Assembly: GCA_947066955.1 (NCBI GenBank)
Contig: CAMTAF010000002.1
Location: 42,754 to 106,753, forward strand
Length of the DNA: 64,000 bases
Direction: 5' to 3'
Origin: an uncultured Hungatella sp.
GTDB lineage: Bacteria; Bacillota; Clostridia; Lachnospirales; Lachnospiraceae
Shown: one piece after another, positions 25,852-34,706 of the stretch
Layout: every line of letters begins with the position of its first letter
Numbering within the stretch: position 1 is the first letter of the stretch
Position numbers and translations under genes: made by a program
The notes under the pieces: generated by a model
The model's input: only the letters and a program-made list of their open reading frames with translations
What the model was told of the DNA's origin: nothing
Database searches by the model: none

Positions 25852-26811
25852 CTATAGCATTGATAAAAATTTTGCAGACTCAGATTCTGGTATCTTTAAT
25901 ACGGCCATCGCCTGCTCCGCGGAAACATGGAATGCCTCCATCACATTTTTAATGTCCTCTAAATGCGTAGCTTTTCTTGTCTCCTCTGTTGCTTTTTGGG
26001 CCGCATTTTTCTTCATATCTTCCAATGCTTTACACACAACCAGTTCCTCCTCTCCTTCTTTCAAGCTCAGTTTCGCATTCACACACTGGTTCAGCACGTC
26101 GATCTCATCTTTTCTCAGATTCCGGAAATTACCGTTCACCGTTTTATCCAACATTTCCATATCCTTCGAGTACTTGATAAATGCCAGCACCTCCCTCAAA
26201 CTTGTGTGGAATTTATCCAGTTCCTTATCAGAAAGACCGGACGGCGCAATCAGATGCACCTGATAATCCGGCACCAGGGACAAAAGCCTCCTGTCCTTCA
26301 CGCTCATCATCTCATGCAAGGTCATCGGGCCATCCCACGGGTCCGGTGAAAAGAAGACTACCAGCGTGATCACCGGGATCAGTTTATCCTCTTTATAAAA
26401 TCCCGACAAAAATTCTCCCTCATTATGCCCTTTATAATCCTTCGCCTCTCGATGGCTTGCCGCTGCTTCCTGTACTTGTCTCGCGTAATTCAGAGCATCA
26501 TACAGCAGGTTTTTTATCGGCATGGCATAATTCACATCACTCTGATTCTCGATCCCCAATAACAAATACGCCGCCTGTTCGTCATACATGGCCGTCAGGC
26601 TCTTCATCACGTCTCGGTATTTCTGCTCCGGTTCGCCGGCGCTGTCTGCCCCATAGGGTACCGCCAGCTCTGTGATATCCAACGCTTTCAGCTGCTCTGG
26701 TCTGATCACCTGCTGGCCTCCGAAAATATAGTAATTGAAAGCATCTGCAAATATATTGTTCTGTTCCATGTAAACCTTAGTCACGGTATCTTTGCGGCCC
26801 AATCCCCTCAC
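25852..26811 (-). CDS. Rpn-family recombination-promoting nuclease / putative transposase (intact copy 2)
   Basis: 319 aa, GTG start at 26811. Nearly identical to copy 1 over the nuclease domain (FADAFNYYIFGGQQVI, YLLLGIENQSDVNYAMPIKN, DPWDGPMTLHEMM) and differing mainly in the coiled segment (KKNAAQKATEETRKATHLED in place of the longer Ala/Glu-rich stretch). The internal AGGAGG (26046-26051) with in-frame GTG at 26037 is kept and would give a 61-aa C-terminal product. A perfect TTGACA (26876-26881) with a weak -10 lies upstream. Divergent from surface gene C and probably co-transcribed with the ATPase downstream. Confidence 0.85.
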   Translation of the reverse strand: MRGLGRKDTVTKVYMEQNNIFADAFNYYIFGGQQVIRPEQLKALDITELAVPYGADSAGEPEQKYRDVMKSLTAMYDEQAAYLLLGIENQSDVNYAMPIKNLLYDALNYARQVQEAAASHREAKDYKGHNEGEFLSGFYKEDKLIPVITLVVFFSPDPWDGPMTLHEMMSVKDRRLLSLVPDYQVHLIAPSGLSDKELDKFHTSLREVLAFIKYSKDMEMLDKTVNGNFRNLRKDEIDVLNQCVNAKLSLKEGEEELVVCKALEDMKKNAAQKATEETRKATHLEDIKNVMEAFHVSAEQAMAVLKIPESESAKFLSML

Positions 26812-26964
26812 CGCCTTTCCTTTTATTATCGTATGCTTTGGCAGCCATCATGTTTTATGTTTTTTCTGCTGCAGCTGTCAAATCGCCTTTGAATCTGGCT
26901 CCAGTATATCATATTTTATCCCCCTCCACAAGGCCGCCTCTCCAGATTTGTATACTCACTATTT

Positions 26965-27026
26965 ATACGGATTTTACCATTTTAATACTACGAATCGAAT
27001 ACGAATATACCCATATCTATACGATT
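26965..27026. promoter_or_regulatory. TACGA repeat cluster upstream of surface protein C
   Basis: Four same-orientation motifs with ACG cores at 26967, 26990, 27001 and 27021 (spacing 23, 11, 20 nt), the same as ahead of gene B. They lie in the 360-nt divergent region shared with Rpn copy 2. Confidence 0.55.
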
Positions 27027-27091
27027 TTACGTTTTTATTCCCGAAAATTTCACTGTATTTATCTATATTTTCAATCAATCTCCTTTATATT

Positions 27092-27172
27092 AGGAAGTAT
27101 AATTACCTCGTAATGAAATAGGAATTTTCGGAAACGAGAGTTCAAAAAAGGAAAAAGGAGAGTGCATTCATT
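27092..27172 (+). promoter_or_regulatory. Promoter and 5' leader of surface protein C
   Basis: TATAAT at 27098-27103 in the conserved AGGAAGTATAATTACCTCG block, no consensus -35, leader ending in AAAAAGGAGAG. Confidence 0.7.
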
Positions 27173-28624
27173 ATGAGAAAGCAAACGAAATTAGTTGCGG
27201 TACTGTCCGCAGCTGCTCTGTTAGCTATCGGCGCTTCCATGACTTCCTTCGCAGCCAGCGGCTGGGCACAGGAAGATGGAACTTGGGTATATCTGGATAG
27301 CAGCGGGGACAGGGTATATGATACCTGGAAGAAATCAGGATCCAGCTACTTCTATCTGAACGAAGATGGCGAGATGGCTACCAACGCTATCATTGAAGAT
27401 GGCGATACCAAGTATTATGTAGATGCGAGCGGTGCCAGAGTTACCAATCAGTGGATTTCCATGGATAACGAAGACGGCGAGACCATCGGCGACAACGATG
27501 ATATCTCTACCATCTGGTATTACTTCGGAGCCAACGGCAAGGCTAACATGAACGGTGTTAAGACTGTCAACGGCAAGAAGTATATCTTTGACGACAACGG
27601 CTACATGCTGTCTGGCTGGCAGGATTACGATGGCGACAAGTACTATCTGGGCGATGAGAATGAAGGCTGGGCCTACACTGGCTGGCAGTTCCTTGAGGTT
27701 CCGGAAGAGATGGAGAACGACGACTACGACGATGAGGAGTGGTTCTACTTCAAGCCATCAAACGGCAAGGCATATGTAAGCTCCAGAAAGTACATCAGCG
27801 GCAAGTACTACACCTTCGATGAGAACGGTGTAATGCAGGATAAGTGGGTAGTTGGTACACCAGGTGCACCGGCTTCTACAGATTACGCTCGCTACAAAGA
27901 GGATGGTTCTCAGGCAACTGGCTGGATCTACGCATATCCGACAGATGATCCGGATGAGGAAGGTGAGGATCAGTACTGGTACTATCTGGACAGCAAGGGT
28001 GTTCCGTTCAACATCAACGGCGTTGACGGCAATCCGCTTTCCTCTGCTATCAAGAAAGACAATGAGAACTGGAAAGCTCCGATCTACGGTGTAGCTGCTA
28101 AGGTTGTTAAGAGCAAGACCTACCTGTTCAACAACAAGGGCGAGATGCAGACTGGCGTATTCATCCTTGGTCTGGATGATGACGGATATCTGAATCCTGA
28201 TCTGGCTACATGGCGTACAGGCGGATCCAGCGCTCTGATGGGTATCTACTACTTCAACAAGGACAGCGGATCTACTCAGGGTGCTATGGTAACCGGCAAG
28301 GCTACTGTAAACTACGATGGTGACAACTACAACTACTACTTCCAGAAAGACGGTTCCGCTTACACAATGTACATTGCTGACGGCGCTCTGTATGATGGAT
28401 ATGGTGAGAGAGTTGACGCTGAGGATGGCAATTCTTATGACTTAGTTAGCATTGCTGACGGCGCTGTTGTAAGAATTAAGGGATCCAGCAACGTAGTTGA
28501 GGGTCCGGCTACTGTGATCGTTAACTCCAGCGGTAAGGTTAAGAAGTCCGGTACCGTTAAGATTGATGGTTACAAGTACACTGTTAACAACTATGTTGTT
28601 ACTGATGTAGAGGCTGTTGACTAA
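27173..28624 (+). CDS. Secreted wall-binding-repeat protein (copy C)
   Basis: 483 aa, same signal peptide and repeat layout as copies A and B (YYFGANGKANMN, YIFDDNGYMLSGWQDYD, WFYFKPSNGKAYVSSRKYIS, YTFDENGVMQDKWV). It stands out by codon use: Asn, Tyr, Gly and Lys codons end strongly in C or G (AAC, TAC, GGC, AAG), unlike the A/T-ended codons of copies A and D. This is what one expects of the most highly expressed copy. A strong perfect-stem terminator follows. No enzymatic domain. Probably a major surface protein (inference). Confidence 0.85.
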   Translation: MRKQTKLVAVLSAAALLAIGASMTSFAASGWAQEDGTWVYLDSSGDRVYDTWKKSGSSYFYLNEDGEMATNAIIEDGDTKYYVDASGARVTNQWISMDNEDGETIGDNDDISTIWYYFGANGKANMNGVKTVNGKKYIFDDNGYMLSGWQDYDGDKYYLGDENEGWAYTGWQFLEVPEEMENDDYDDEEWFYFKPSNGKAYVSSRKYISGKYYTFDENGVMQDKWVVGTPGAPASTDYARYKEDGSQATGWIYAYPTDDPDEEGEDQYWYYLDSKGVPFNINGVDGNPLSSAIKKDNENWKAPIYGVAAKVVKSKTYLFNNKGEMQTGVFILGLDDDGYLNPDLATWRTGGSSALMGIYYFNKDSGSTQGAMVTGKATVNYDGDNYNYYFQKDGSAYTMYIADGALYDGYGERVDAEDGNSYDLVSIADGAVVRIKGSSNVVEGPATVIVNSSGKVKKSGTVKIDGYKYTVNNYVVTDVEAVD

Positions 28625-28650
28625 TCAAGAGTTTTTATAAGAACTGTTTA

Positions 28651-28683
28651 AGGCAGGCGGGATTTGTCCCGCCTGTCTTTTTT
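28651..28683 (+). terminator. Terminator of surface protein C
   Basis: AGGCAGGCGGG pairs with CCCGCCTGTCT across a short loop, then TTTTTT. Confidence 0.88.
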
Positions 28684-28880
28684 GTGCACACGGGGCGGAA
28701 AGGAAATGTGGCCGCTTGCGCGGCCCCGCCCCGGCGCGGCGAGTAGGGGGAAAGGTCTCCCCTACTCGATATGCACACACGGGGCGGAAAGGAAATGTGA
28801 TCCCTTGCGCGGCCCTGCCCCGGCGAGTAGGGGAAAACCCTTCCCTGCTCGATTGCACACGCGGCGAGTAGGGAAGACAG
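28684..28880 (+). repeat. Intergenic structured repeats, two A-B units plus a partial third
   Basis: Units at 28684-28770 and 28771-28853 each contain GGGGCGGAAAGGAAATGTG, a GGCCGC/GCGGCC-type hairpin and the CGAGTAGGGG/CCCCTACTCG hairpin. A partial copy of the last part follows at 28854-28880. They lie in the 366-nt gap before the O-antigen-ligase-like genes. Confidence 0.8.
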
Positions 28881-28924
28881 GAATTCGCAGGTTATCCGAC
28901 AGGAATAATTAAGATGTTTTTAGA

Positions 28925-28953
28925 TTGTGGATATTCACTTTTTGGTATATAAT
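28925..28953 (+). promoter_or_regulatory. Promoter of the O-antigen-ligase-like gene pair
   Basis: TTGTGG (28925-28930), 17-nt spacer, TATAAT (28948-28953); GGAGG precedes the ATG at 28991. Confidence 0.7.
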
Positions 28954-28990
28954 TTAGGTATTTCACAATAATATTACCTGGAGGAAGACT

Positions 28991-30583
28991 ATGAAAAGCT
29001 ATATAAAAAGTTTGAGCCCCCCGGAATTGCTGACCGCAGTCCATGTGATCGTGGTTTTATTTGTGCTGCCATTGGCATTTCATCATGCCTATGCTGACAT
29101 TGGAATCACGAAATATTATGTTTACTGTGGGTCTGTGGCGATATTGGCTCCTGCGCTGATCCTGAGGCTGGTAAAAGACCATTCTTTGCCATCCTTTTTA
29201 AAAAGCTTGACCGCTGCGGAGAAAGCGCTCCTTGTATACTGGGCAGTGTCCGCTTTGTCCACACTGTTCTCGCCCTACAAATATGAGTCCTTCTGGGGGA
29301 ATGAGGGGCGGCTGTGCGGGCTGTTCCTCATCTCTCTCTACGCAATATCCTATTTTGTGATTACCCGCTGTTACAAGCCTAATCCCATATGTCTTAAGGC
29401 ATGCCTTTTGAGCAGCAGCATTGTATTTATTTTGGCAATTACAGACTTTTTTGACCTGAATCTGCTCCATTTTAAAGATAATATTGATCCGCTCCATGCC
29501 CCTATTTTTATCTCTACCATAGGAAATATCAATTTTTATGCAGGATATGGGGCTGTGATTCTGGGCTTATCCGCAGGTCTTTATACAACATGGCCGAAAA
29601 GGTCGGGGTCAGGTATCCGTTTTTTTCTCATGGTGCTGGCTTTTATCGGTCTGATCATAGGGAACAGCGATAATGCCTATCTGACCTTCGGCGTCCTGCT
29701 GGCGTTCCTTCCTTTATATCTTTTCCAGACCAGAAGGGGGATCCGGCGGTATTTGATGATGGTGTCAGCGCTTCTGTTCTCATTTATGGCAGTAAAGATG
29801 TGTGATCTCCTTTTTCCCGGCCATGTACTGGCGCCGGACGGACTTTTGAAGGTGATCGACCGCTGGGATGGATTTAACTATATCTGTCTGACCGTCTGGA
29901 TTATTACCGGGGTTATTTACTATATAGACTATAAAAAGGAACGGCAGGATGATAAGATGGGCGGAGCCATCCGGGTGATGTGGCTCATTTTCCTGGGCGC
30001 CGTGGCCATAGCGCTGCTGGATGTGCTGATTGACGCCAATCTTCTGGGACATGGGGACCACTATGGAAGCCTGAGCAACTATATTGTATTCAACAACGAT
30101 TGGGGAACTCACAGGGGATATATATGGCGCACTGCTATTGAAAATTATAAAAATTTTCCTTTGTTGCAGAAAATTTTGGGGCACGGGCCGGATACTTACG
30201 GGATTGTTTCGCTTTTTAATAACTTAAAAGAGAGCGCTGATCTGTATGGAGAATTATATGACAGTGTCCACAATGAATATCTGCAGTTTTTTGTCACCAT
30301 CGGCCCTATTGGGACAGCGGCTTACATTGCGTTCCTGGCTCTGTCTGTGAGGGATATGATCCGGTGCCGGTGCAGCACCTATGTGGTGGGGATTACTTTT
30401 GCTGTGCTGTGCTACTGCGGACAGGCAGTGGTCAACATCAATCAGACGGCCTCTACGTCCATCATGTGGACCCTTCTCGCCATGGGGATCGCTGAGTGCC
30501 GGAGAGCAGGCTGGAAAACGCCCCAGCCTGACCCCATACCAAAGAAAGGAGGCAGAACCTATGAAAAAAGGAAGACAGTCTAA
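28991..30583 (+). CDS. O-antigen ligase/polymerase-like membrane protein (first of pair)
   Basis: 530 aa with about twelve hydrophobic segments. The Wzy_C-type periplasmic loop lies near residues 370-430: DWGTHRGYIWRTAIENYKNF, GHGPDTYGIV, and DSVHNEYLQFFVTIGPIGTA with the conserved H-N-E-Y-L motif. Proteins of this superfamily either join glycan repeat units (Wzy), attach O-antigen (WaaL) or transfer glycan to proteins (PglL type); sequence alone does not decide. It overlaps the next gene by 23 nt and lies beside wall-binding-repeat genes rather than in the polysaccharide locus. Confidence 0.82.
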   Translation: MKSYIKSLSPPELLTAVHVIVVLFVLPLAFHHAYADIGITKYYVYCGSVAILAPALILRLVKDHSLPSFLKSLTAAEKALLVYWAVSALSTLFSPYKYESFWGNEGRLCGLFLISLYAISYFVITRCYKPNPICLKACLLSSSIVFILAITDFFDLNLLHFKDNIDPLHAPIFISTIGNINFYAGYGAVILGLSAGLYTTWPKRSGSGIRFFLMVLAFIGLIIGNSDNAYLTFGVLLAFLPLYLFQTRRGIRRYLMMVSALLFSFMAVKMCDLLFPGHVLAPDGLLKVIDRWDGFNYICLTVWIITGVIYYIDYKKERQDDKMGGAIRVMWLIFLGAVAIALLDVLIDANLLGHGDHYGSLSNYIVFNNDWGTHRGYIWRTAIENYKNFPLLQKILGHGPDTYGIVSLFNNLKESADLYGELYDSVHNEYLQFFVTIGPIGTAAYIAFLALSVRDMIRCRCSTYVVGITFAVLCYCGQAVVNINQTASTSIMWTLLAMGIAECRRAGWKTPQPDPIPKKGGRTYEKRKTV

Positions 30584-32237
30584 AATAGAGTTTATGCCCT
30601 TCCTGATGGCAGCCTATGTCATGATCACCCTATGCGGCATGCTCCTGGTATTTCACGACTTTTACTATGATATCCTGGAGACAAAGCGCACCTACTATAC
30701 CACCTGTACCGTGGTGATGCTGGTTCTCACAGGTATCTATATGTTTCTCATGGCAGACCCGGTGAAGGCCATGAAGAATAATAAAGGGAAAAAACTGCTT
30801 GAGATCATTTCCCTGGCAGATCTCTTTGTAATCCTGTGGGGAGTTGTCATTATCCTGTCAACAATTTTGTCCCCGGAAAAAAGGGCCGCCTTCCTGGGCA
30901 CCAGGGGGCGTTATACAGGGTGCAGGCTTCTCATCCTCTATGTTGCCGCCTATTTTTGTATCACCAGGTATTACCGGGCAAAGGAATGGCATATGGCTGT
31001 CTTTTTAGGAGCCGGAATGCTGATGTGCCTTTTTGGTATCACTGATTTTTTCGACATGGATCTGTTGGGATTTAAGGAGGAGATCAAGGAGATTCAGCGG
31101 TATATGTTTTCCTCCACCATCGGCAATATCAACACCTACACCTCCTGTGTGGCTATGGTTATGGCCTTTGCCGGAGTTATGTTCGCGGCTGCCGACAGCA
31201 CAAAGAAGGCTGCCGCATACGGAGTGTGCACCTTTATCTTCTTTTTTGCCCTGATCGTGGGGGAGAGCGATAACGCTTATCTCTCCCTGGCCGCCTTTTT
31301 TGGCCTTTTGCCCTTGTATCTGTTTCGGACAAGAACAGGGATCAAGCGGTATTTTGCCCTGATCGCCGGATTTTTTACAGCAGCAAAGGCGGTTTCTGTT
31401 CTTCAGACCACTATGGCCGACCAGGTCATCCCCATCAATGGCCTGTTTCAGGTCATCGGAAGCTACAGGAATCTGACCGCTGTGGTTCTGGCCTTGTGGT
31501 GTGTGACGGTGATTTGCTATCTGGCGGATTATTTTATAAGTAAACCTGCATACGCCTGGCCATCGGACGCGCCACTGTCTCATAAAAGTCCGGCGGGCGC
31601 ACCTGGTACACATGAATTAATGCCGCCTAATCAGCGGTGGGATTTTCAAAGTAAAAAAAGTCCCTCCCCGGCAGTGTCGCCCTGGCTTGTGAGAGGCTGG
31701 GTCGTGGTTTTGATTCTGGTGGTGCTGGTCGGCGCATATATGTTTTACGACGTAAATGTGGCAGGAAACGGAGAGAAATACGGCAGTCTTCAGCAATACC
31801 TGTGGTTTGATGACGAGTGGGGGACTCACAGGGGATATATTTGGAGGATCGCTATTGAGGATTATCAGAAATTTCCCCTGGCCCAGAAGATATTCGGGTA
31901 CGGGCCGGATACGTTCGGCATCGTTACCAGGGCCAACAATTATCCGGAGATGTTTGATCGGTATAACGAGACTTTTGACAGCGTACACAACGAGTATCTG
32001 CAGTACCTGGTGACCATCGGTCCCTTGGGACTGCTGGCTTATCTGGGAATCCACGGCGCTGTTATCTGGCAGGTGATAAAAGAGAAACTGAATCAGCCTG
32101 TGTGTGTGGCGGCGCTGTTTGCGGTGCTGTGCTATGCATTCCAGGCGGCGGTCAACATCAACCAGCCCATCGCGGCACCGGTGATGTGGACGCTTTTGGC
32201 TGTCAGTGTCAGTAGGGTGGGGGAAGAGACTGGTTAG
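30561..32237 (+). CDS. O-antigen ligase/polymerase-like membrane protein (second of pair)
   Basis: 558 aa from ATG 30561, which follows AAAGGAGG; the longer upstream frame lies inside the first gene. Paralogue of its neighbour: the same order of membrane segments, GESDNAYLSLAAFFGLLPLY, then DEWGTHRGYIWRIAIEDYQK, GYGPDTFGIV and DSVHNEYLQYLVTIGPLG. A Pro/Ser/Lys-rich insert of about 60 residues (roughly 335-395) is absent from the first copy. The pair may act as a heteromer or on different substrates; no partner glycosyltransferases are adjacent. Confidence 0.82.
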   Translation: MKKGRQSKIEFMPFLMAAYVMITLCGMLLVFHDFYYDILETKRTYYTTCTVVMLVLTGIYMFLMADPVKAMKNNKGKKLLEIISLADLFVILWGVVIILSTILSPEKRAAFLGTRGRYTGCRLLILYVAAYFCITRYYRAKEWHMAVFLGAGMLMCLFGITDFFDMDLLGFKEEIKEIQRYMFSSTIGNINTYTSCVAMVMAFAGVMFAAADSTKKAAAYGVCTFIFFFALIVGESDNAYLSLAAFFGLLPLYLFRTRTGIKRYFALIAGFFTAAKAVSVLQTTMADQVIPINGLFQVIGSYRNLTAVVLALWCVTVICYLADYFISKPAYAWPSDAPLSHKSPAGAPGTHELMPPNQRWDFQSKKSPSPAVSPWLVRGWVVVLILVVLVGAYMFYDVNVAGNGEKYGSLQQYLWFDDEWGTHRGYIWRIAIEDYQKFPLAQKIFGYGPDTFGIVTRANNYPEMFDRYNETFDSVHNEYLQYLVTIGPLGLLAYLGIHGAVIWQVIKEKLNQPVCVAALFAVLCYAFQAAVNINQPIAAPVMWTLLAVSVSRVGEETG

Positions 32238-32385
32238 GGGAAGTGGCTTCGGATAAAAAATGATGCGTGGAAATTTTGACAATAGCTGGCCGAGGGGGTG
32301 GGGACTGAGGCTGGCTGTTGTTTTGTTGAAAAAGTGGATGATCTCCTTTACTCTGAGACAGGCACTGCGTCGTTTGCGTCAACTC

Positions 32386-32544
32386 TCATATGGTATCGTT
32401 TTTGTTGGAATCAGTGAGTTCCTTATAACCACTGACAGAGACGAGTAGTGATTGATTAAATTTAGCGCTGTTTATGAAACTGTCATGATTTCCCCAGATG
32501 AAATATTCTTTGCCTTTCAAGAGGGTAGATACGGTGACAAATTT
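32386..32544 (-). pseudogene. Metallophosphoesterase remnant
   Basis: The minus strand has a 53-codon open stretch reading KGKEYFIWGNHDSFINSAKF and then YKELTDSN before a TGA. GNHD is the hallmark of calcineurin-like phosphoesterases. Stops bound it on both sides and no start is seen, so it is a decayed fragment. The rest of the 560-nt gap (32238-32744) holds nothing else I recognise. Confidence 0.5.
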
Positions 32545-32744
32545 TTAGCGTTATCTTTTCTCAACAGTTTCCCCATTGCAATCATTCCTCATTGATTATG
32601 AAGAAATCGCAAACATGCCCATGAAGCTATTCCCCATCCCTATTTGATATCCACCCTTACATTTTTGAAACAGAAAATTGTCCGCCACGCCCAGAGCCCT
32701 TCCTGTGACGCCGATCAGATGAATCAAGTTCTGATTCAGAAATG

Positions 32745-32778
32745 AAAAAAGGCAAGTGAGAATAAATCTCACCTGCCC
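32745..32778 (-). terminator. Terminator of surface protein D
   Basis: On the minus strand GGCAGGTGAGA pairs with TCTCACTTGCC, then TTTTTT. Confidence 0.82.
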
Positions 32779-32799
32779 ACAAGTAGTTTTGCCTATAAA

Positions 32800-34314
32800 T
32801 TAATCAGCGTTCTCTTCTTTGGTAATACGATAATTATCAACAGTATATTTAATACCATCAATCTTAACGGTACCTGCTTTCTTTACTTTACCGCTGGAGT
32901 TGACAATTACACGCTCATCAAGAGATAAGGTAGCATTTTTATCGCCTTTAATGTTTACCACTGTATCGCTATCAAAAGCAGCAATTCTGCTAAGTTCGAT
33001 GACTTCATAAGTATTGCCGTCCTCAGCGTCGACTCTCTCGCCAAATCCATCATACAGGATACCATCTGCGATATACATTCTGTAGGCGCTTCCGTCTTTC
33101 TGGAAATAATAATTATATGTGTCACCATCATAGACTACAGAGGTTTTGCCCTTTGCCATAGCGCCTTGGCCGGATCCGCTGTCCTTATTAAAGTAGTAAA
33201 CACCACCATCAAGATAAGCGCCACCAGTGCGGCTTACAGGTGCATAGAAAATAAATACACCAGTCTGCATCTCACCCTTGTTGTTAAATAAATAAGTTTT
33301 ACTCTTAATTACCTTGGTAGCTACACCAGTTAAAGTGTCTTTTTTCCAGGTCTCATTGTCTTTCTTGCGAATCTCTGTCTCAGCCATATCATATATTGGC
33401 TGATTATTTTTGTCTACGAGAATTTGTGTGTGAGAGCCATTTAAGTTAAAAGGAACACCCTTGCTGTCTAAGTAGTACCAATACTGATCTTCACCTTCTT
33501 CATCTGGATCATTAATCGGATAAGCATATACCCAGCCACTTTCTTGGGCACCATTATCAGCTTTATAACGAGCACTCTCATCAGTACTGATATCAATGTT
33601 AGTCGGTGTTCCTAATACCCACTTATCCTGCATTACACCATACTCATCAAATGCATAGTATTTACCACTGATGTATTTTCTGTCGTTTTTATATGCTTTA
33701 CCATTTGATGGTTTGAAATAGTACCACTCTTCATCATCATAGTCGTCGTTATCCTCAAGTTCTTCTTGTACTTCAAGATACTGCCAACCAGTATAGGCCC
33801 AGCCTTCGTTCTCATCGCCAAAGTAATACCATTCATCACCATAATTTTGCCAACCAGAACACATATAGCCGTTGTCATCGAACAAATATTTCTTGCCATT
33901 AACAGTCTTAACACCGTTAGTACCATTTGTATCTCTGTTGGCTTTGCCATTGGAACCAAAGTAATACCAAATAGTGGAGATATCATCATTTCCGCCGATT
34001 TCTTCATCTTCCTCATTATCAACGGAAATCCACTGATTGGTAACTCTCGCACCACTTGCATCTACATAGTACTTGTCGTCTCCATCCTCAATGATCGCGT
34101 TGGTAGCCATCTCACCATCTTCATTCAGATAGAAGTAACCAGATCCTGATTTTTTCCAGGTATCATATACCCTGTCCCCGCTGCTATCCAAATATACCCA
34201 TGTTCCATCCTCCTGTGTCCAGCCCTTAGCAGCTGCGAAGGAAGTCATGGAAGCGCCGATAGCCAACAGAGCAGCTGCAGACAGTACCGCAACTAATTTC
34301 GTTTGCTTTCTCAT
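32800..34314 (-). CDS. Secreted wall-binding-repeat protein (copy D)
   Basis: 504 aa on the opposite strand to A-C. Same signal peptide with one extra residue after the cut site (SFAAAKGWTQEDG), then repeats such as YYFGSNGKANRDTN, YLFDDNGYMCSGWQ (an uncommon Cys) and YAFDEYGVMQDKW. It ends in the shared KKAGTVKIDGIKYTVDNY. Codons are A/T-ended. Its promoter has a good -35, unlike those of A-C, and there is no TACGA cluster upstream. No Rpn gene lies beside it, so it may be the older or separately controlled member. Confidence 0.85.
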   Translation of the reverse strand: MRKQTKLVAVLSAAALLAIGASMTSFAAAKGWTQEDGTWVYLDSSGDRVYDTWKKSGSGYFYLNEDGEMATNAIIEDGDDKYYVDASGARVTNQWISVDNEEDEEIGGNDDISTIWYYFGSNGKANRDTNGTNGVKTVNGKKYLFDDNGYMCSGWQNYGDEWYYFGDENEGWAYTGWQYLEVQEELEDNDDYDDEEWYYFKPSNGKAYKNDRKYISGKYYAFDEYGVMQDKWVLGTPTNIDISTDESARYKADNGAQESGWVYAYPINDPDEEGEDQYWYYLDSKGVPFNLNGSHTQILVDKNNQPIYDMAETEIRKKDNETWKKDTLTGVATKVIKSKTYLFNNKGEMQTGVFIFYAPVSRTGGAYLDGGVYYFNKDSGSGQGAMAKGKTSVVYDGDTYNYYFQKDGSAYRMYIADGILYDGFGERVDAEDGNTYEVIELSRIAAFDSDTVVNIKGDKNATLSLDERVIVNSSGKVKKAGTVKIDGIKYTVDNYRITKEENAD

Positions 34315-34385
34315 AATGAATGCACTCTCCTTTTTCCTTTTTTTGAACTCTCGTTTCCGAAAATTCCTTTTTGCATTACGAGGTA

Positions 34386-34414
34386 ATTATACTTCCTAAT
34401 ATGGAAATTATCAA
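34386..34414 (-). promoter_or_regulatory. Promoter of surface protein D
   Basis: TTGATA (34409-34414), 17-nt spacer, TATAAT (34386-34391) within the conserved AGGAAGTATAATTACCTCG block. The leader is shared with A-C. The rest of the 390-nt gap holds only the promoter of the next gene. Confidence 0.78.
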
Positions 34415-34634
34415 TACCTTTTTGATCTTTTTGGCATATTTTATAAATGCTTTATAAATCAGCGAGGCCTTTTTAAATCTCCGATTCGGAAATATCCTTT
34501 CCTCAATCACAACGATAGTATAATACACTTTGCAGAAAAATGCTATAACTTTTCTCTGTGCATTTTCTTACGTAAAACTTACGAAAACCCACTTTCCCCC
34601 TTGAATTGTACTTAAATTCATACAATCCCAGCGG

Positions 34635-34662
34635 TTGCTTTTCCTGCGCACTGTGCTATAAT
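34635..34662 (+). promoter_or_regulatory. Promoter of the LicC-LicA fusion gene
   Basis: TTGCTT (34635-34640), 16-nt spacer, TATAAT (34657-34662), with GGAGG five bases before the ATG at 34707. Confidence 0.65.
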
Positions 34663-34706
34663 GTTCACATATTTAGATAATGTATTATTTTTGAACGGAG
34701 GCATCT

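Noticed and set aside
28684-28880. CRISPR array
   Set aside because: The units are adjacent palindromic repeats of about 85 bp without unique spacers, and no cas gene is present.
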